Source: Actinomycetales bacterium
GTDB lineage: Bacteria > Actinomycetota > Actinomycetes > S36-B12 > UBA5976
Length of the DNA stretch: 64,000 nucleotides
Assembly (NCBI GenBank): GCA_027484085.1
Contig: JAIXQF010000004.1
Location: forward strand, 1,022,162-1,086,161
Direction of reading: 5' to 3'
In this document: piece by piece, positions 34,359-42,029 of the stretch
Layout: the number at the start of each line of letters is the position of its first letter
Position numbering within the stretch: position 1 is the first letter of the stretch
Notes under the pieces: model-generated
Seen by the model: the letters and a program-made list of their open reading frames with translations, nothing else
What the model was told of the DNA's origin: nothing
Databases searched by the model: none
Position numbers and translations under genes: made by a program

Positions 34359-34847
34359 CTAGCTCGCGGGTTCTTTTTGCTTTACAGCGGCCGGAACCTT
34401 TGAGGGCGCAGATCGCAAGTCCTCGATTTCTAATTCGAAGTCTGCGATGGATTCGAATGAGCGATACACACTTGCAAATCGCAAGTATGCAACTTCATCT
34501 AGTTCACGAAGCGGACCAAGGATTGCAAGGCCAACTTCGTTACTTGGAACTTCAGCGTGGCCCGAAGCGCGAAGGTTTTCTTCGACTTGAGCTGCCAAAA
34601 TTGCAAGATCGTCTTCAGTAACAGGTCGGCCTTGGCAAGCGCGGCGTACGCCAGCGATTACCTTGTCGCGACTAAACGGTTCTGCTACCCCATTGCGCTT
34701 AACAATGTTGAGTGTGATGGTTTCGTTTGTAGTGAACCGGCGGGAGCACTCTGGGCACTCGCGACGACGACGAATACTTAGACCTTCATCGCTGGAACGG
34801 GAATCGATTACGCGGGAATCGTCATGTTGGCAGAATGGGCACTTCAT
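34359..34847 (-). CDS. nrdR: transcriptional repressor NrdR
   Basis: A 162-residue repressor of ribonucleotide reductase genes. The N-terminal zinc ribbon [17 protein letters not shown]...[10 protein letters not shown] is followed by the ATP-cone ([16 protein letters not shown] ... [11 protein letters not shown]) that senses ATP/dATP. ATG 34847 is chosen because MKCPFC is the universal start and GGGAG lies 6 bases upstream; the frame extends 7 codons further. First gene of the nrdR-nrdJ operon, and likely autoregulated through the two NrdR-box-like sites upstream. Confidence 0.96.
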   Translation of the reverse strand: MKCPFCQHDDSRVIDSRSSDEGLSIRRRRECPECSRRFTTNETITLNIVKRNGVAEPFSRDKVIAGVRRACQGRPVTEDDLAILAAQVEENLRASGHAEVPSNEVGLAILGPLRELDEVAYLRFASVYRSFESIADFELEIEDLRSAPSKVPAAVKQKEPAS

Positions 34848-34952
34848 GTCTAACTCCCTTCGATTCAAGTCTTCGTTCTAGTTCGGTTCGATCTAGCTCA
34901 GACCCCACATCTTGTGGTGTCCGTTTTGGGGCTATTTCTAGCTCCGCTTGCC

Positions 34953-35005
34953 TGTTATTCGTGTTACTGGTGTTACTTGGTGTTATCTCGTGTTACTGGT
35001 GTGAC
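34953..35005. repeat. iterated TGTTA(C/T) repeats, 9-10 base period
   Basis: TGTTA begins at 34953, 34962, 34971, 34981 and 34991, followed by TGTGA at 35000. The repeats lie about 100-150 bases upstream of nrdR, in its probable leader, and read as TAACA repeats in the sense strand. Not a palindrome, so either a leader RNA feature or sites for a regulator in phase with the helix turn. Confidence 0.6.
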
Positions 35006-35101
35006 ACCCAAAAAGTGTGCATTTCTCCAGGTTGTGGATCCTTTTGGGGATAACCTGTGTGGAGAAAACCACAATCTGTGGGTGAATCACATTGCTGTGA
35101 C

Positions 35102-35115
35102 CACTAGATGTAGTG
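35102..35115. promoter_or_regulatory. NrdR box 1
   Basis: CACTAGATGTAGTG, the reverse complement of the actinobacterial NrdR-box form CACTACATCTAGTG known upstream of nrd operons. Imperfect palindrome about 255 bases upstream of the nrdR start. The gap 34848-35297 between nrdR and the oxidoreductase holds this box, box 2 and the TGTTA repeats, and no gene that I can support. Confidence 0.65.
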
Positions 35116-35185
35116 ATGACTTTATTGGTAAATGGGCAGGGGCGCAAGCGTTTTACCTATATATGGCGTTTTGGGCGTGTCGCGA

Positions 35186-35201
35186 CCACTAGATGATGTG
35201 G
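35186..35201. promoter_or_regulatory. NrdR box 2
   Basis: CCACTAGATGATGTGG, a second, less perfect NrdR-like palindrome 85 bases (about eight helical turns) from box 1. An AT-rich stretch (TATATA on both strands, 35158-35163) between the boxes could hold the promoter. Confidence 0.55.
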
Positions 35202-35297
35202 TTTTTGGGGCTGTTGGACCGTTTCGAGGCGGATTTAGGTGGCAAATATCGGATATTGGGCCAATTGCGGCCGTTTTTCAGCTGGTATTTCCGCCTG

Positions 35298-36479
35298 CTA
35301 CCTAGTTGCTGCCACAAAGTCAGTTGCCGAGTATCCGGCAGGATACTTTCCCGTCAAGACCAAATTGGCCGCCACTTTGCCTTGCCCATCAGAAGTCATC
35401 GCGGAATAACCATTGCAACCCGTTGCTACAAACAGCCCTGGCTCAATTACATCTATATAGGGATTAAGTGTGGTGGTGCGCGAAATGACGCAAGGCTTGG
35501 TTTGGAAACTTAAAAAGTTGATGCTTGGGAAAAGTTTTTCAATCTCGCGCTGCAAGATCGGTAAGTACTGTACGTGAGCTTGGCCTTGGAACCAAGCGTT
35601 TAGTTCGGTCAGTGAATTGGTAAACAAATCAATGCGTTGATTCATTCCCATCTTTAGGTACCACTTGCCATCTGGATACTGCACGGGACGCATTAAGTAA
35701 ATTCCGTCGAAGTCAGGTTCATGAATTTCATAAAGCAGCGACGGCAGATTGGCCAATGCGCCAGCTTGTTCCGCGCTAACTTCGGCCAAAATCACCACTT
35801 CGCTCTTGACCAAGATGTCTAGGGTTACCGGCAGTAAATTATGGAAATTAGAAAAGGACCCACCAGCAACAACTACCTTGGTCGCGCTGATCTGCTCCCC
35901 TGTTGCTGTGGTGATGATCCAACCAGATTCGTTGCGGGAAACATCAGTTGCTACATCACGCAAAACACTTCCACCTGATTTTTCAAACACTGCAAGCTGG
36001 GCTTCGACCAATACTCGTGGGTTGATCGTGCCAGCAGGACCTGGTTCATAAATACCTTGCACGTGGCGATCGAAGGCAAACTCCGGTGCGAGCTTTGCAA
36101 CATCTGACGCGTTGTCTAGTAATTGGTAACTCAAATCAAATTGTTTTGATTGGGACGCAACGCTTGCCAAGTATTCATCTTCGGATTCAGCTAGATAAAT
36201 GCAGCCAGCGCCGTTATGAAAGTTGATTCCGGATTCGGCTTCAATGTCTGGGTAGGCGGACACCGAGTCAATGCTGAGCTGAGTCCACATCGGTGTGAAA
36301 TTGATAATCCGTTGGGCTCGAGCTTGGTCATAGTGACTAGCGAACATCGTGGCAGTGGAAAAGTCCGTGGGTTCATCTGGGCCGATGATCAATACTGAGT
36401 CACCTGATTTGGCCAGATACTTGGCAGTTGCGGTGCCAACCAAGCCCTTGCCTATGACCACGTGCGCAAAAGTTCTCAC
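35298..36479 (-). CDS. FAD-dependent oxidoreductase (DAO family)
   Basis: A 393-residue flavoprotein of the D-amino-acid oxidase/glycine oxidase fold. N-terminal dinucleotide-binding GKGLVGTATAKYL (residues 10-22), a central KVVVAGGSFSN block contacting FAD, and the C-terminal PGLFVATGCNGYSAM, which closes the FAD site. It would oxidise an amine or amino-acid-like substrate; which one cannot be told. GTG start, no clear ribosome-binding site. It stands alone, tail toward the nrdR promoter region. Other FAD enzymes such as sarcosine oxidase-like proteins are not excluded. Confidence 0.8.
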   Translation of the reverse strand: MRTFAHVVIGKGLVGTATAKYLAKSGDSVLIIGPDEPTDFSTATMFASHYDQARAQRIINFTPMWTQLSIDSVSAYPDIEAESGINFHNGAGCIYLAESEDEYLASVASQSKQFDLSYQLLDNASDVAKLAPEFAFDRHVQGIYEPGPAGTINPRVLVEAQLAVFEKSGGSVLRDVATDVSRNESGWIITTATGEQISATKVVVAGGSFSNFHNLLPVTLDILVKSEVVILAEVSAEQAGALANLPSLLYEIHEPDFDGIYLMRPVQYPDGKWYLKMGMNQRIDLFTNSLTELNAWFQGQAHVQYLPILQREIEKLFPSINFLSFQTKPCVISRTTTLNPYIDVIEPGLFVATGCNGYSAMTSDGQGKVAANLVLTGKYPAGYSATDFVAATR

Positions 36480-36557
36480 CTTTAAAGGCTACGGGTGGGA
36501 TTTGGGCAAATGGCTAGCGGGATGGGCTGGCTTGGGCTGAAAACTCCAGAAAATCCA

Positions 36558-36597
36558 AAACCCATAATTATGGGTTTATGTTATTCTTGGGTTTATG
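36558..36597 (+). promoter_or_regulatory. palindromic operator/promoter of the vapBC-like operon
   Basis: AAACCCATAATTATGGGTTT (36558-36577) is a perfect 20-base palindrome. The half-site GGGTTTATG at 36572-36580 recurs at 36589-36597, running into the first ATG of the operon. This is the usual layout for autoregulation by an antitoxin or antitoxin-toxin complex. Confidence 0.65.
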
Positions 36598-36762
36598 AAG
36601 ACAAATGCTGTGCCCAAAGAGCCCTGGGACCCCAATGGTGATTTCAGCGTTAACGGTGACGGTTTGCACCCATGGCTAGCAGACCTCGACATAAACACGG
36701 TTATCAATATGGGCGACGAAGAATTGAAAGTAGTGAAGGAATGTTATGAAAACAACAGTTGA
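36595..36762 (+). CDS. small acidic protein upstream of the antitoxin
   Basis: A 55-residue ORF (MKTNAVPKEPWDPNG...) that starts right at the operator half-site and overlaps the antitoxin gene by 17 bases in another frame. It is acidic with several Trp and Asp residues. The tight overlap suggests a real third gene of the toxin-antitoxin operon, possibly translated from a leaderless or very short leader. No family recognised. Confidence 0.5.
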   Translation: MKTNAVPKEPWDPNGDFSVNGDGLHPWLADLDINTVINMGDEELKVVKECYENNS

Positions 36763-37009
36763 GATCAGAGATCCGTTAATGGCAGAGGCTAAAGCGGTTT
36801 GCGCCCTACACAACATCACGATGAAGGGTTTGATCGAGCGCGCGCTCGCTGCAGAGATCGAAAAGCTCTCTGCCCAACCGCGTTGGCAACCGACCGATGA
36901 GTTTCTGATTCATGGAGATGTGATGGTTGATACCGATGTTGATGCAGAGATCGCCGCCATGTACGAAAACATGATGGCAAACGATTTCATGATGGTTGAG
37001 GAAGATTAA
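36746..37009 (+). CDS. VapB-like antitoxin
   Basis: An 87-residue protein. The N-terminal MKTTVEIRDPLMAEAKAVCALHNITMKGLIERALAAEI is a ribbon-helix-helix-like DNA-binding segment of the DUF2191/VapB kind. The acidic C-terminus (DTDVDAEIAAMYENMM) would neutralise the toxin. GAAGGA lies 4-6 bases before the ATG. Its stop and the toxin start share one base (TAATG), so the two are coupled. Confidence 0.82.
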   Translation: MKTTVEIRDPLMAEAKAVCALHNITMKGLIERALAAEIEKLSAQPRWQPTDEFLIHGDVMVDTDVDAEIAAMYENMMANDFMMVEED

Positions 37010-37443
37010 TGATTGGCGTAGACACCAACATATTGCTTAACGCCGTCCGAACGTATGAAAAAAACCATGTCGTAGCCAAGCAAACGCTTGAGGCAATGCT
37101 TTCAAACAAAGAAGCGGTTGCATTCACAGACATTGTGATTTTTGAATTTATCGCTCAAGTCACCAATCAATCAGATCCTTCGAAATCTTTGACAGCCTCT
37201 CAAGCTATTGCCCAAATAGAAAACTGGCTTTCGTCACCAGGCACTCAAGTGATTAGAAATAGCGACAAAGACTTCAAGACATTTGCGCGTCTGTGTGCCG
37301 AGTCAGGCAGAACTGGTCAAAATATATTTGACGTACAAGTTGCAGCGATTTGTATTGATAACGGTGTCACTGAGTTCGTTACCGGTGACAGGGGTTTTGA
37401 ACAATTCACGGAACTGCGCATACGCAATCCGTTTGCTGCTTAA
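37009..37443 (+). CDS. VapC-like PIN-domain toxin ribonuclease
   Basis: A 144-residue PIN-domain protein: VDTNILLNAV with the first Asp at residue 4, Glu in the DIVIFEF helix, and the DVQVAAICIDNG and VTGDRGF acidic residues forming the Mg-binding site. VapC enzymes cleave tRNA or rRNA and stop growth until neutralised. Coupled to the antitoxin and intact. Confidence 0.87.
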   Translation: MIGVDTNILLNAVRTYEKNHVVAKQTLEAMLSNKEAVAFTDIVIFEFIAQVTNQSDPSKSLTASQAIAQIENWLSSPGTQVIRNSDKDFKTFARLCAESGRTGQNIFDVQVAAICIDNGVTEFVTGDRGFEQFTELRIRNPFAA

Positions 37444-37466
37444 TCAATTGCTTCTGAGATTTACCT

Positions 37467-39158
37467 TTACAAAACCAAATAGCGAGTCAGGACGCTAGTC
37501 TTTGGCACAATCCCCTGGTTTGTGATTTTTGTGTTGATTGTGATGTTGGATTTCTTGACGCCTAGCTTTACTAAATAAGCCTTAACAATATTGGCGCGTA
37601 GCTTTGCTAAATTTTTCACCTGTGCTTCAGTTGCACTAGATAGTCGACCCGCAGTTCCAGTAACTACATAGGACGCATCTTTCCCGAAAGAGTTGACTAG
37701 TTTTTTTAACGCTAACTTATTTGCCTTAGTTAATACCCGGTAACCACTTGAGAACGTAACTGTTTCTTTAGGGTTATTGGCTACCGGCGTTGTGGAAGTT
37801 GCTGTCCATTTGGCATGTAGCGTCAGGTCACCATTGAATGGTGGTGTGTATGGGAACCGAATAACAGATCCGCCATTAGCTGCACTCCACCCAGCAAATG
37901 TGTAACCAGATCGAGTTGGAGGCGTTGGAGCTGATGCAATTGATCCGTTTCGAACAAAGCTTGACGCCGATACTGTGCTGCCACCATTTGAGTTGTATTT
38001 TGCCTCATAAACACCGATTGCAACCGTTAAGCCATTCCAAAGTGATCCAACTGACGGGAAGCCTGTGGACGTGGATTGTATGTACGCAGTGGAGCCAACT
38101 ATGTCTCCAGTTCCGGTGAATACATCCAGGCCACCTGTTGTTGGGGCATTGCCTAAGAAGTAGATACTGGTGAGCGAAGGGGTGGCATAAAAAGCACCAT
38201 CCCCAATAGCTGTAACACTAGATGGAATCGTGATTGAGGGAAGGCTGCTTGCCCCATAAAAAGCCCAGTCGGCAATGGTTGAAAGATTGCTACCAGGTTC
38301 AAAAGTCACAGAAGTTAGCGCGCTTGCTCCATCGAATGCATCCTCACCTATTGTCACAACGCTCGCTGGGATTTTAATTGAAGTTAGCGAAGTTGTTCCA
38401 TTGAATGCGTAACTCCCGATTATTGTCAGTTTGCTTCCTGGCTCAAATGTGACCGCTCTTAGTGAAGTTGCACCACCAAAAGCGTTGTCCTCCATCGTTG
38501 TGATGCTGGCTGGAATTGTCAGGGAAGTAAGACCAGAAGCATTCGCAAAGGCATCCGATTCTATGGTTGTAGCGCTAGATGGGATCGTGACAGAGGTAAG
38601 CCTGGTTGCACTAAAAAATGCGTAATCGCCAATTGTCGTAACGCTGGATGGGATTGTGTATGAAGTTGCATTCAATCCAGCGGGGTAATGAATTAACGTG
38701 AGTCCCGACTTATCAAATAGAACGCCATTGGTCGACTTGTAATTGCTGTTTCCCGCGTCAACATTAATTGCAGTTAGCGATGCTGTTGGCGTAAAGGCGG
38801 CGTTGCCAATAGTTGTGACACTGGATGGAATAGTGATTGATGTAAGCCCGGGTGCATATCCGAAGGCACCAGTTCCGATCGTTGTAACACTGGATGGAAT
38901 AGTGATCGATGTAAGCCCGGGTGCTTGATAAAAGGCGTAGTTGCCGATTCCCGTCACACCATCAGGAATAATCGCCTTACCGGTGCACGCATTTCTATCT
39001 ATCACGACATTGTTCTCAATTGTAAATGTGCCAGAACCTGTCACGGCTCCATCTGTTACGCAATTAATCAAACCATCGGATACGGCGAAGGCTGGGGCGA
39101 CGGTTAAGCCCGAAAAGGCCAAAGCTAATGAACTGGCAACAATCAATGACCTACGCAT
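37467..39158 (-). CDS. secreted BspA-type leucine-rich repeat protein with OmpA-like C-terminus
   Basis: A 563-residue exported protein. The signal peptide is MRRSLIVASSLALAFSGLTV followed by an AFA cleavage motif. Residues about 60-370 are 23-residue LRR_5/BspA repeats with the core ITIPSSVTTIGxxAF. An InlB-type B repeat follows (YNSNGGSTVSASS ... GYTFAGWSA, about 385-450), then a C-terminal OmpA-like segment (TGTAGRLSSATEAQVKNLAK...RANIVKAYLVKLGV). BspA repeats mediate adhesion and the OmpA-like part may anchor to peptidoglycan. DNA copies of the repeat unit are nearly identical (38812 and 38881, 69 bases apart), so the array has expanded recently. Confidence 0.82.
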   Translation of the reverse strand: MRRSLIVASSLALAFSGLTVAPAFAVSDGLINCVTDGAVTGSGTFTIENNVVIDRNACTGKAIIPDGVTGIGNYAFYQAPGLTSITIPSSVTTIGTGAFGYAPGLTSITIPSSVTTIGNAAFTPTASLTAINVDAGNSNYKSTNGVLFDKSGLTLIHYPAGLNATSYTIPSSVTTIGDYAFFSATRLTSVTIPSSATTIESDAFANASGLTSLTIPASITTMEDNAFGGATSLRAVTFEPGSKLTIIGSYAFNGTTSLTSIKIPASVVTIGEDAFDGASALTSVTFEPGSNLSTIADWAFYGASSLPSITIPSSVTAIGDGAFYATPSLTSIYFLGNAPTTGGLDVFTGTGDIVGSTAYIQSTSTGFPSVGSLWNGLTVAIGVYEAKYNSNGGSTVSASSFVRNGSIASAPTPPTRSGYTFAGWSAANGGSVIRFPYTPPFNGDLTLHAKWTATSTTPVANNPKETVTFSSGYRVLTKANKLALKKLVNSFGKDASYVVTGTAGRLSSATEAQVKNLAKLRANIVKAYLVKLGVKKSNITINTKITNQGIVPKTSVLTRYLVL

Positions 39159-39248
39159 TAGAAATCACTTTCGCTAGTTTCAAAGAACCAGCAAGGCGGT
39201 CCTAGTGTTTCCTAAGTGTATTGACAAACTTAGTTACGCATTTTGGAA

Positions 39249-39626
39249 TTAGTTAGATAGCGGCACTACCAAGGCTTGGCCAGCTAATACTTCACTGGTG
39301 GTTAAGTCGTTTAGTTCCTTGATAGTCCAAATTGTGGACCGTGGATCTTCACTTGGTGCCACTGCAACAGCAACATCCCAAAGACTCTGTCCTGCTTCAA
39401 CCTTGATCACTTCAGTTGTTGGACCGGACTGGTCGGCTTGAACCGCGCGAGTGCCAACGAAGAAGAATGCGATGACGATTGGTAGCAGGGCAAGTAAAGC
39501 CACCACTCGTCGACCACGAACAGTTAGCTTCAAACCAGAGTTGGCTGGCTTGGCTGATGGTGCGGAATTGATTGATCGAACAGCGGCTCGCTGTACGGGA
39601 AGTGCTGCTGCAGTTACTTGAGCCAT
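39249..39626 (-). CDS. LysM-domain SOS cell-division inhibitor (DivS/YneA/Rv2719c-like)
   Basis: A 125-residue membrane-anchored protein. A basic N-terminus is followed by one membrane segment (VVALLALLPIVIAFFFVG, about 43-60) and an extracytoplasmic LysM domain (EVIKVEAGQSLWDVAVAVAP...VLAGQALVVPL). ATG 39626 has GGAGAAA 6 bases upstream; the longer frame lacks one. It is transcribed divergently from lexA with LexA boxes between, the same arrangement as divS of Corynebacterium and Rv2719c of Mycobacterium, whose products block division during DNA damage. That function is inferred from context and architecture. Confidence 0.82.
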   Translation of the reverse strand: MAQVTAAALPVQRAAVRSINSAPSAKPANSGLKLTVRGRRVVALLALLPIVIAFFFVGTRAVQADQSGPTTEVIKVEAGQSLWDVAVAVAPSEDPRSTIWTIKELNDLTTSEVLAGQALVVPLSN

Positions 39627-39692
39627 GGTATTTCTCCTTCTAGTTGCTGGACTTGCGGGTCTTGCTAGCCTTACCTTCTTGATGTGATACAT

Positions 39693-39725
39693 TCGAACAA
39701 GTGTTCTAATCGAACGTATGTTCTA
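39693..39725. promoter_or_regulatory. two adjacent LexA boxes (LysM gene side)
   Basis: TCGAACAAGTGTTCTA (39693-39708) and TCGAACGTATGTTCTA (39710-39725), one base apart, 67 bases upstream of the LysM gene start. Both fit the actinobacterial SOS consensus TCGAAC-N4-GTTCGA. Confidence 0.85.
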
Positions 39726-39762
39726 TTTGTACACCCCACCTACGACACTTTGCAAGTTATAT

Positions 39763-39778
39763 TCGAACAAATGTTTGA
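39763..39778. promoter_or_regulatory. LexA box (lexA side)
   Basis: TCGAACAAATGTTTGA, 112 bases upstream of the lexA start; a half-site GTTCTA follows at 39794-39799. It would give autoregulation of lexA. Confidence 0.8.
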
Positions 39779-39889
39779 ATAAGTTCCAAAAGTGTTCTAA
39801 TGTGGCATTAGCAAGAACCGCAAGAAAAGCTCGAAAACTGTAAGAAACCCATTGAAATAAGCGAATATTGATCGGAAATTAGGTAAATC

Positions 39890-40597
39890 ATGGCTAAGAA
39901 TGATTCGAACACCCCGGAATCAGGTGCCCAGATTGTGTCCCTGCCAGATGGCCCAGACGGCGATGATGGCTTAACACCACGTCAGCGGTTGATCATGGAA
40001 ATGATCACCACCACCACTGCCGAGCGGGGATATCCGCCAAGTGTGCGCGAGATCGCGGACGCAGTTGGCCTAGCTAGCCCATCGAGCGTGCAGCATCAGT
40101 TAGGTGTTCTGCAGAAAAAGGGTTTCATTAACCGCGATGCCACTCGCGCTCGTGCGTTGGACGTTTTGAGCCAAGAAGTTTCCGGTATGCCTGAACATCT
40201 ACTTGAGGGTGACCTTAACCCTGCTGCGGCTTATGTGCCACTAGTTGGTCGCATTGCTGCAGGTGGTCCAATCCTGGCGGAGCAAGCTGTCGAAGAAATC
40301 TTCCCGCTACCTAAGTCACTTGTTGGCGAAGGTGAGCTATTCATGCTTAAGGTCTCTGGCGATTCAATGATTGATGCTGCGATTTGCGATGGTGACTTTG
40401 TTGTAGTTCGTCGCCAGCCAACTTGCGAGAACGGTGACATTGTTGCTGCGCTACTTGACGATGAAGCAACTGTGAAGACGTTCAAGAAGCGTGATGGACA
40501 TGTTTGGTTGATGCCGCATAACCCGGCTTACGAACCAATTGCTGGCGATCATGCAACCATCATGGGCAAAGTCGTTTCGGTTTTGCGCAAAGTCTGA
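39890..40597 (+). CDS. lexA: SOS repressor LexA
   Basis: A 235-residue repressor-protease. The N-terminal winged helix ([12 protein letters not shown]...[20 protein letters not shown]) binds the SOS boxes. The C-terminal peptidase has the cleavage site in [11 protein letters not shown], the catalytic Ser in [11 protein letters not shown] and Lys in DDEATVKTF. When RecA filaments form, LexA cuts itself and the regulon is released. The boxes before it, before the LysM gene, before recA and before the TPR gene at 13396 define the visible regulon. An acidic 30-residue N-terminal extension precedes the HTH, as in other actinobacteria. Confidence 0.97.
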   Translation: MAKNDSNTPESGAQIVSLPDGPDGDDGLTPRQRLIMEMITTTTAERGYPPSVREIADAVGLASPSSVQHQLGVLQKKGFINRDATRARALDVLSQEVSGMPEHLLEGDLNPAAAYVPLVGRIAAGGPILAEQAVEEIFPLPKSLVGEGELFMLKVSGDSMIDAAICDGDFVVVRRQPTCENGDIVAALLDDEATVKTFKKRDGHVWLMPHNPAYEPIAGDHATIMGKVVSVLRKV

Positions 40598-40644
40598 GCA
40601 AATTAACAAAACAAAATCTTCGGTTCGCAGCCGGAACTAAAAGA

Positions 40645-40683
40645 AGCGCTAGCTGGAACTTGGTCCAGCAGCGCTACTTTTTT
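40645..40683 (+). terminator. lexA intrinsic terminator
   Basis: A 12-bp stem with one bulged A (AGCGCT-A-GCTGGA / TCCAGC-AGCGCT) and a short loop, followed by ACTTTTTT. A classic intrinsic terminator 48 bases after the lexA stop. Confidence 0.85.
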
Positions 40684-40695
40684 GTGACTAGTTAA

Positions 40696-41532
40696 CTAGC
40701 CAATTGCGATTGCGTTGAGTGTATAGGTATTCATTCGGACATCTGATGGACTGTCTCCAAATCGGATGCACTTAACTGCAAATGCGGTGTCGCTAGAGGC
40801 TTGCACCCAACCGTTTATGTGCATGGTTCCACTAAATCCGGAATCAATTGATTTCTCAGAAATATCTAAGTAAGTGTCAGATCCAATCACGTATGTGTAT
40901 CCAGAGATGTTAGCGCCAGGAGAACCACTAAACATGTTGCACATCAGTAGTCCTGACTCAAGGGCCGCATCATTGCCAGAGACTTGAACGAAATTTAATT
41001 TGGCTGCGACTTGCACCAATTTGCTTGATGTCAGCGCCAGTCGATCCGAACTTGACGCACCGTATGTAGAAACATCGTCGGTTCGGAAAATAACAACCGG
41101 CAAAATAAATCCGACTGATTCAGGTATCTCCACTGTTGGTCGGTAAGGCTGTATTTCAGAACTAATGTCTGATACAGATAAACCCGATGAGTACCCTGGG
41201 GCTCCCGAAGGTCCAGGTGAACCCGTTGGACCTGGTGCTCCTGTTGGTCCAGGCGAACCTGTTGGCCCTTGAGCCCCCGTTGCGCCGCGCGCTCCTTGGA
41301 CACCCGGTTTGCCGATACTCAAAGTGCGCTCAGAGCTTTTGCACTTTCCTTTTACCAAGTAACGCAGATCTCCAGTTGTTTTGTTGTAGCAAGTAGTGAT
41401 GCTTGTACCACTGGACTGGCTAGCTGAGAGGTTTCCTGACACAACGACTAGTGCAAGTGCAATAACGATCGAGGAAGGCAAAAGAGATTGTTTCTTGCGA
41501 ATGCTTTTCAAGGTCGTGCGAATCTGATTCAT
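40696..41532 (-). CDS. secreted collagen-like triplet-repeat protein
   Basis: A 278-residue protein with an N-terminal signal/anchor segment (SSIVIALALVVVSGNLSAS). A short module ITTCYNKTTGDLRYLVKGKCKSSE precedes about 14 Gly-X-Y triplets (GxxGxTGxxGPTG, residues about 74-112), then a globular beta-rich C-terminal domain of about 150 residues. Collagen-like tails form trimeric stalks and the C-terminal head is usually the binding part. The same plan is seen in the gene at 48809-49699, so the two are related. Function unknown; surface attachment is plausible. Confidence 0.75.
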   Translation of the reverse strand: MNQIRTTLKSIRKKQSLLPSSIVIALALVVVSGNLSASQSSGTSITTCYNKTTGDLRYLVKGKCKSSERTLSIGKPGVQGARGATGAQGPTGSPGPTGAPGPTGSPGPSGAPGYSSGLSVSDISSEIQPYRPTVEIPESVGFILPVVIFRTDDVSTYGASSSDRLALTSSKLVQVAAKLNFVQVSGNDAALESGLLMCNMFSGSPGANISGYTYVIGSDTYLDISEKSIDSGFSGTMHINGWVQASSDTAFAVKCIRFGDSPSDVRMNTYTLNAIAIG

Positions 41533-41591
41533 GCCATCAGGCTACACGGCGACCGTGGGCGAAACCCGAGAGTTTGCCTAGAATTTAAACT

Positions 41592-42017
41592 CTAATTCGT
41601 AAGTTTGTATTTTTCGATTTGATCGCGGCACAGGAATGACACTGCAGCGGCTGAAGTTACCAGCGTGAATTCATTGCGCTGGTTCTCGTTCAAGCCGTTT
41701 TCTTTACCTGAAGTAGCTAGCGCGCTAAGAATTTCATCTAGCGGTATGTCTTGCTTTAAGCCATTGCATACTGTGGCGCCAATTTCGACATAGTTGCTAG
41801 CCGACAAGAAGATGCTGGCTGCGAGATCTGCATCGTTAATTGCGTTTAAGTATTCCGTTTCTTCAGGTGACCAAGCAGAAGGTCCGGCTGTGCTTGATGT
41901 GGGATCTGGTGTAGCCGTACCTTCAGTGGAACTGGCGCACGAAGCTAGGGAAAGGGCGAGACTGGCAACCGCCAGGGCTGCAACTGACTTACCGAGCTTT
42001 GAATCCAATTTCAACAC
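41592..42017 (-). CDS. putative lipoprotein
   Basis: A 141-residue protein with a lipoprotein signal peptide: basic start, hydrophobic AALAVASLALSLASC with the lipobox Cys at residue 27, then a Ser/Thr/Pro-rich linker. The mature part is helical (ETEYLNAINDADLAASIFLS) and resembles DUF732-like small secreted actinobacterial proteins, with a Cys pair (TVCNGLK, FLCRDQ) that could form a disulphide. No function can be assigned. Confidence 0.72.
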   Translation of the reverse strand: MLKLDSKLGKSVAALAVASLALSLASCASSTEGTATPDPTSSTAGPSAWSPEETEYLNAINDADLAASIFLSASNYVEIGATVCNGLKQDIPLDEILSALATSGKENGLNENQRNEFTLVTSAAAVSFLCRDQIEKYKLTN

Positions 42018-42029
42018 GTGTTAAACCTA

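Noticed and set aside
34868-34900. LexA-like box before nrdR (TTCG...CGAAC halves)
   Set aside because: The halves have wrong spacing and orientation compared with the lexA and recA boxes.
35031-35056. DnaA-box-like TGTGGAT sites before nrdR
   Set aside because: Two bases differ from the consensus in each and there is no cluster; not enough for an origin or DnaA control.
34223-35297. Cobalamin riboswitch expected before a B12-dependent reductase
   Set aside because: I could not find the B12-box or the conserved core; regulation seems to be by NrdR boxes instead.
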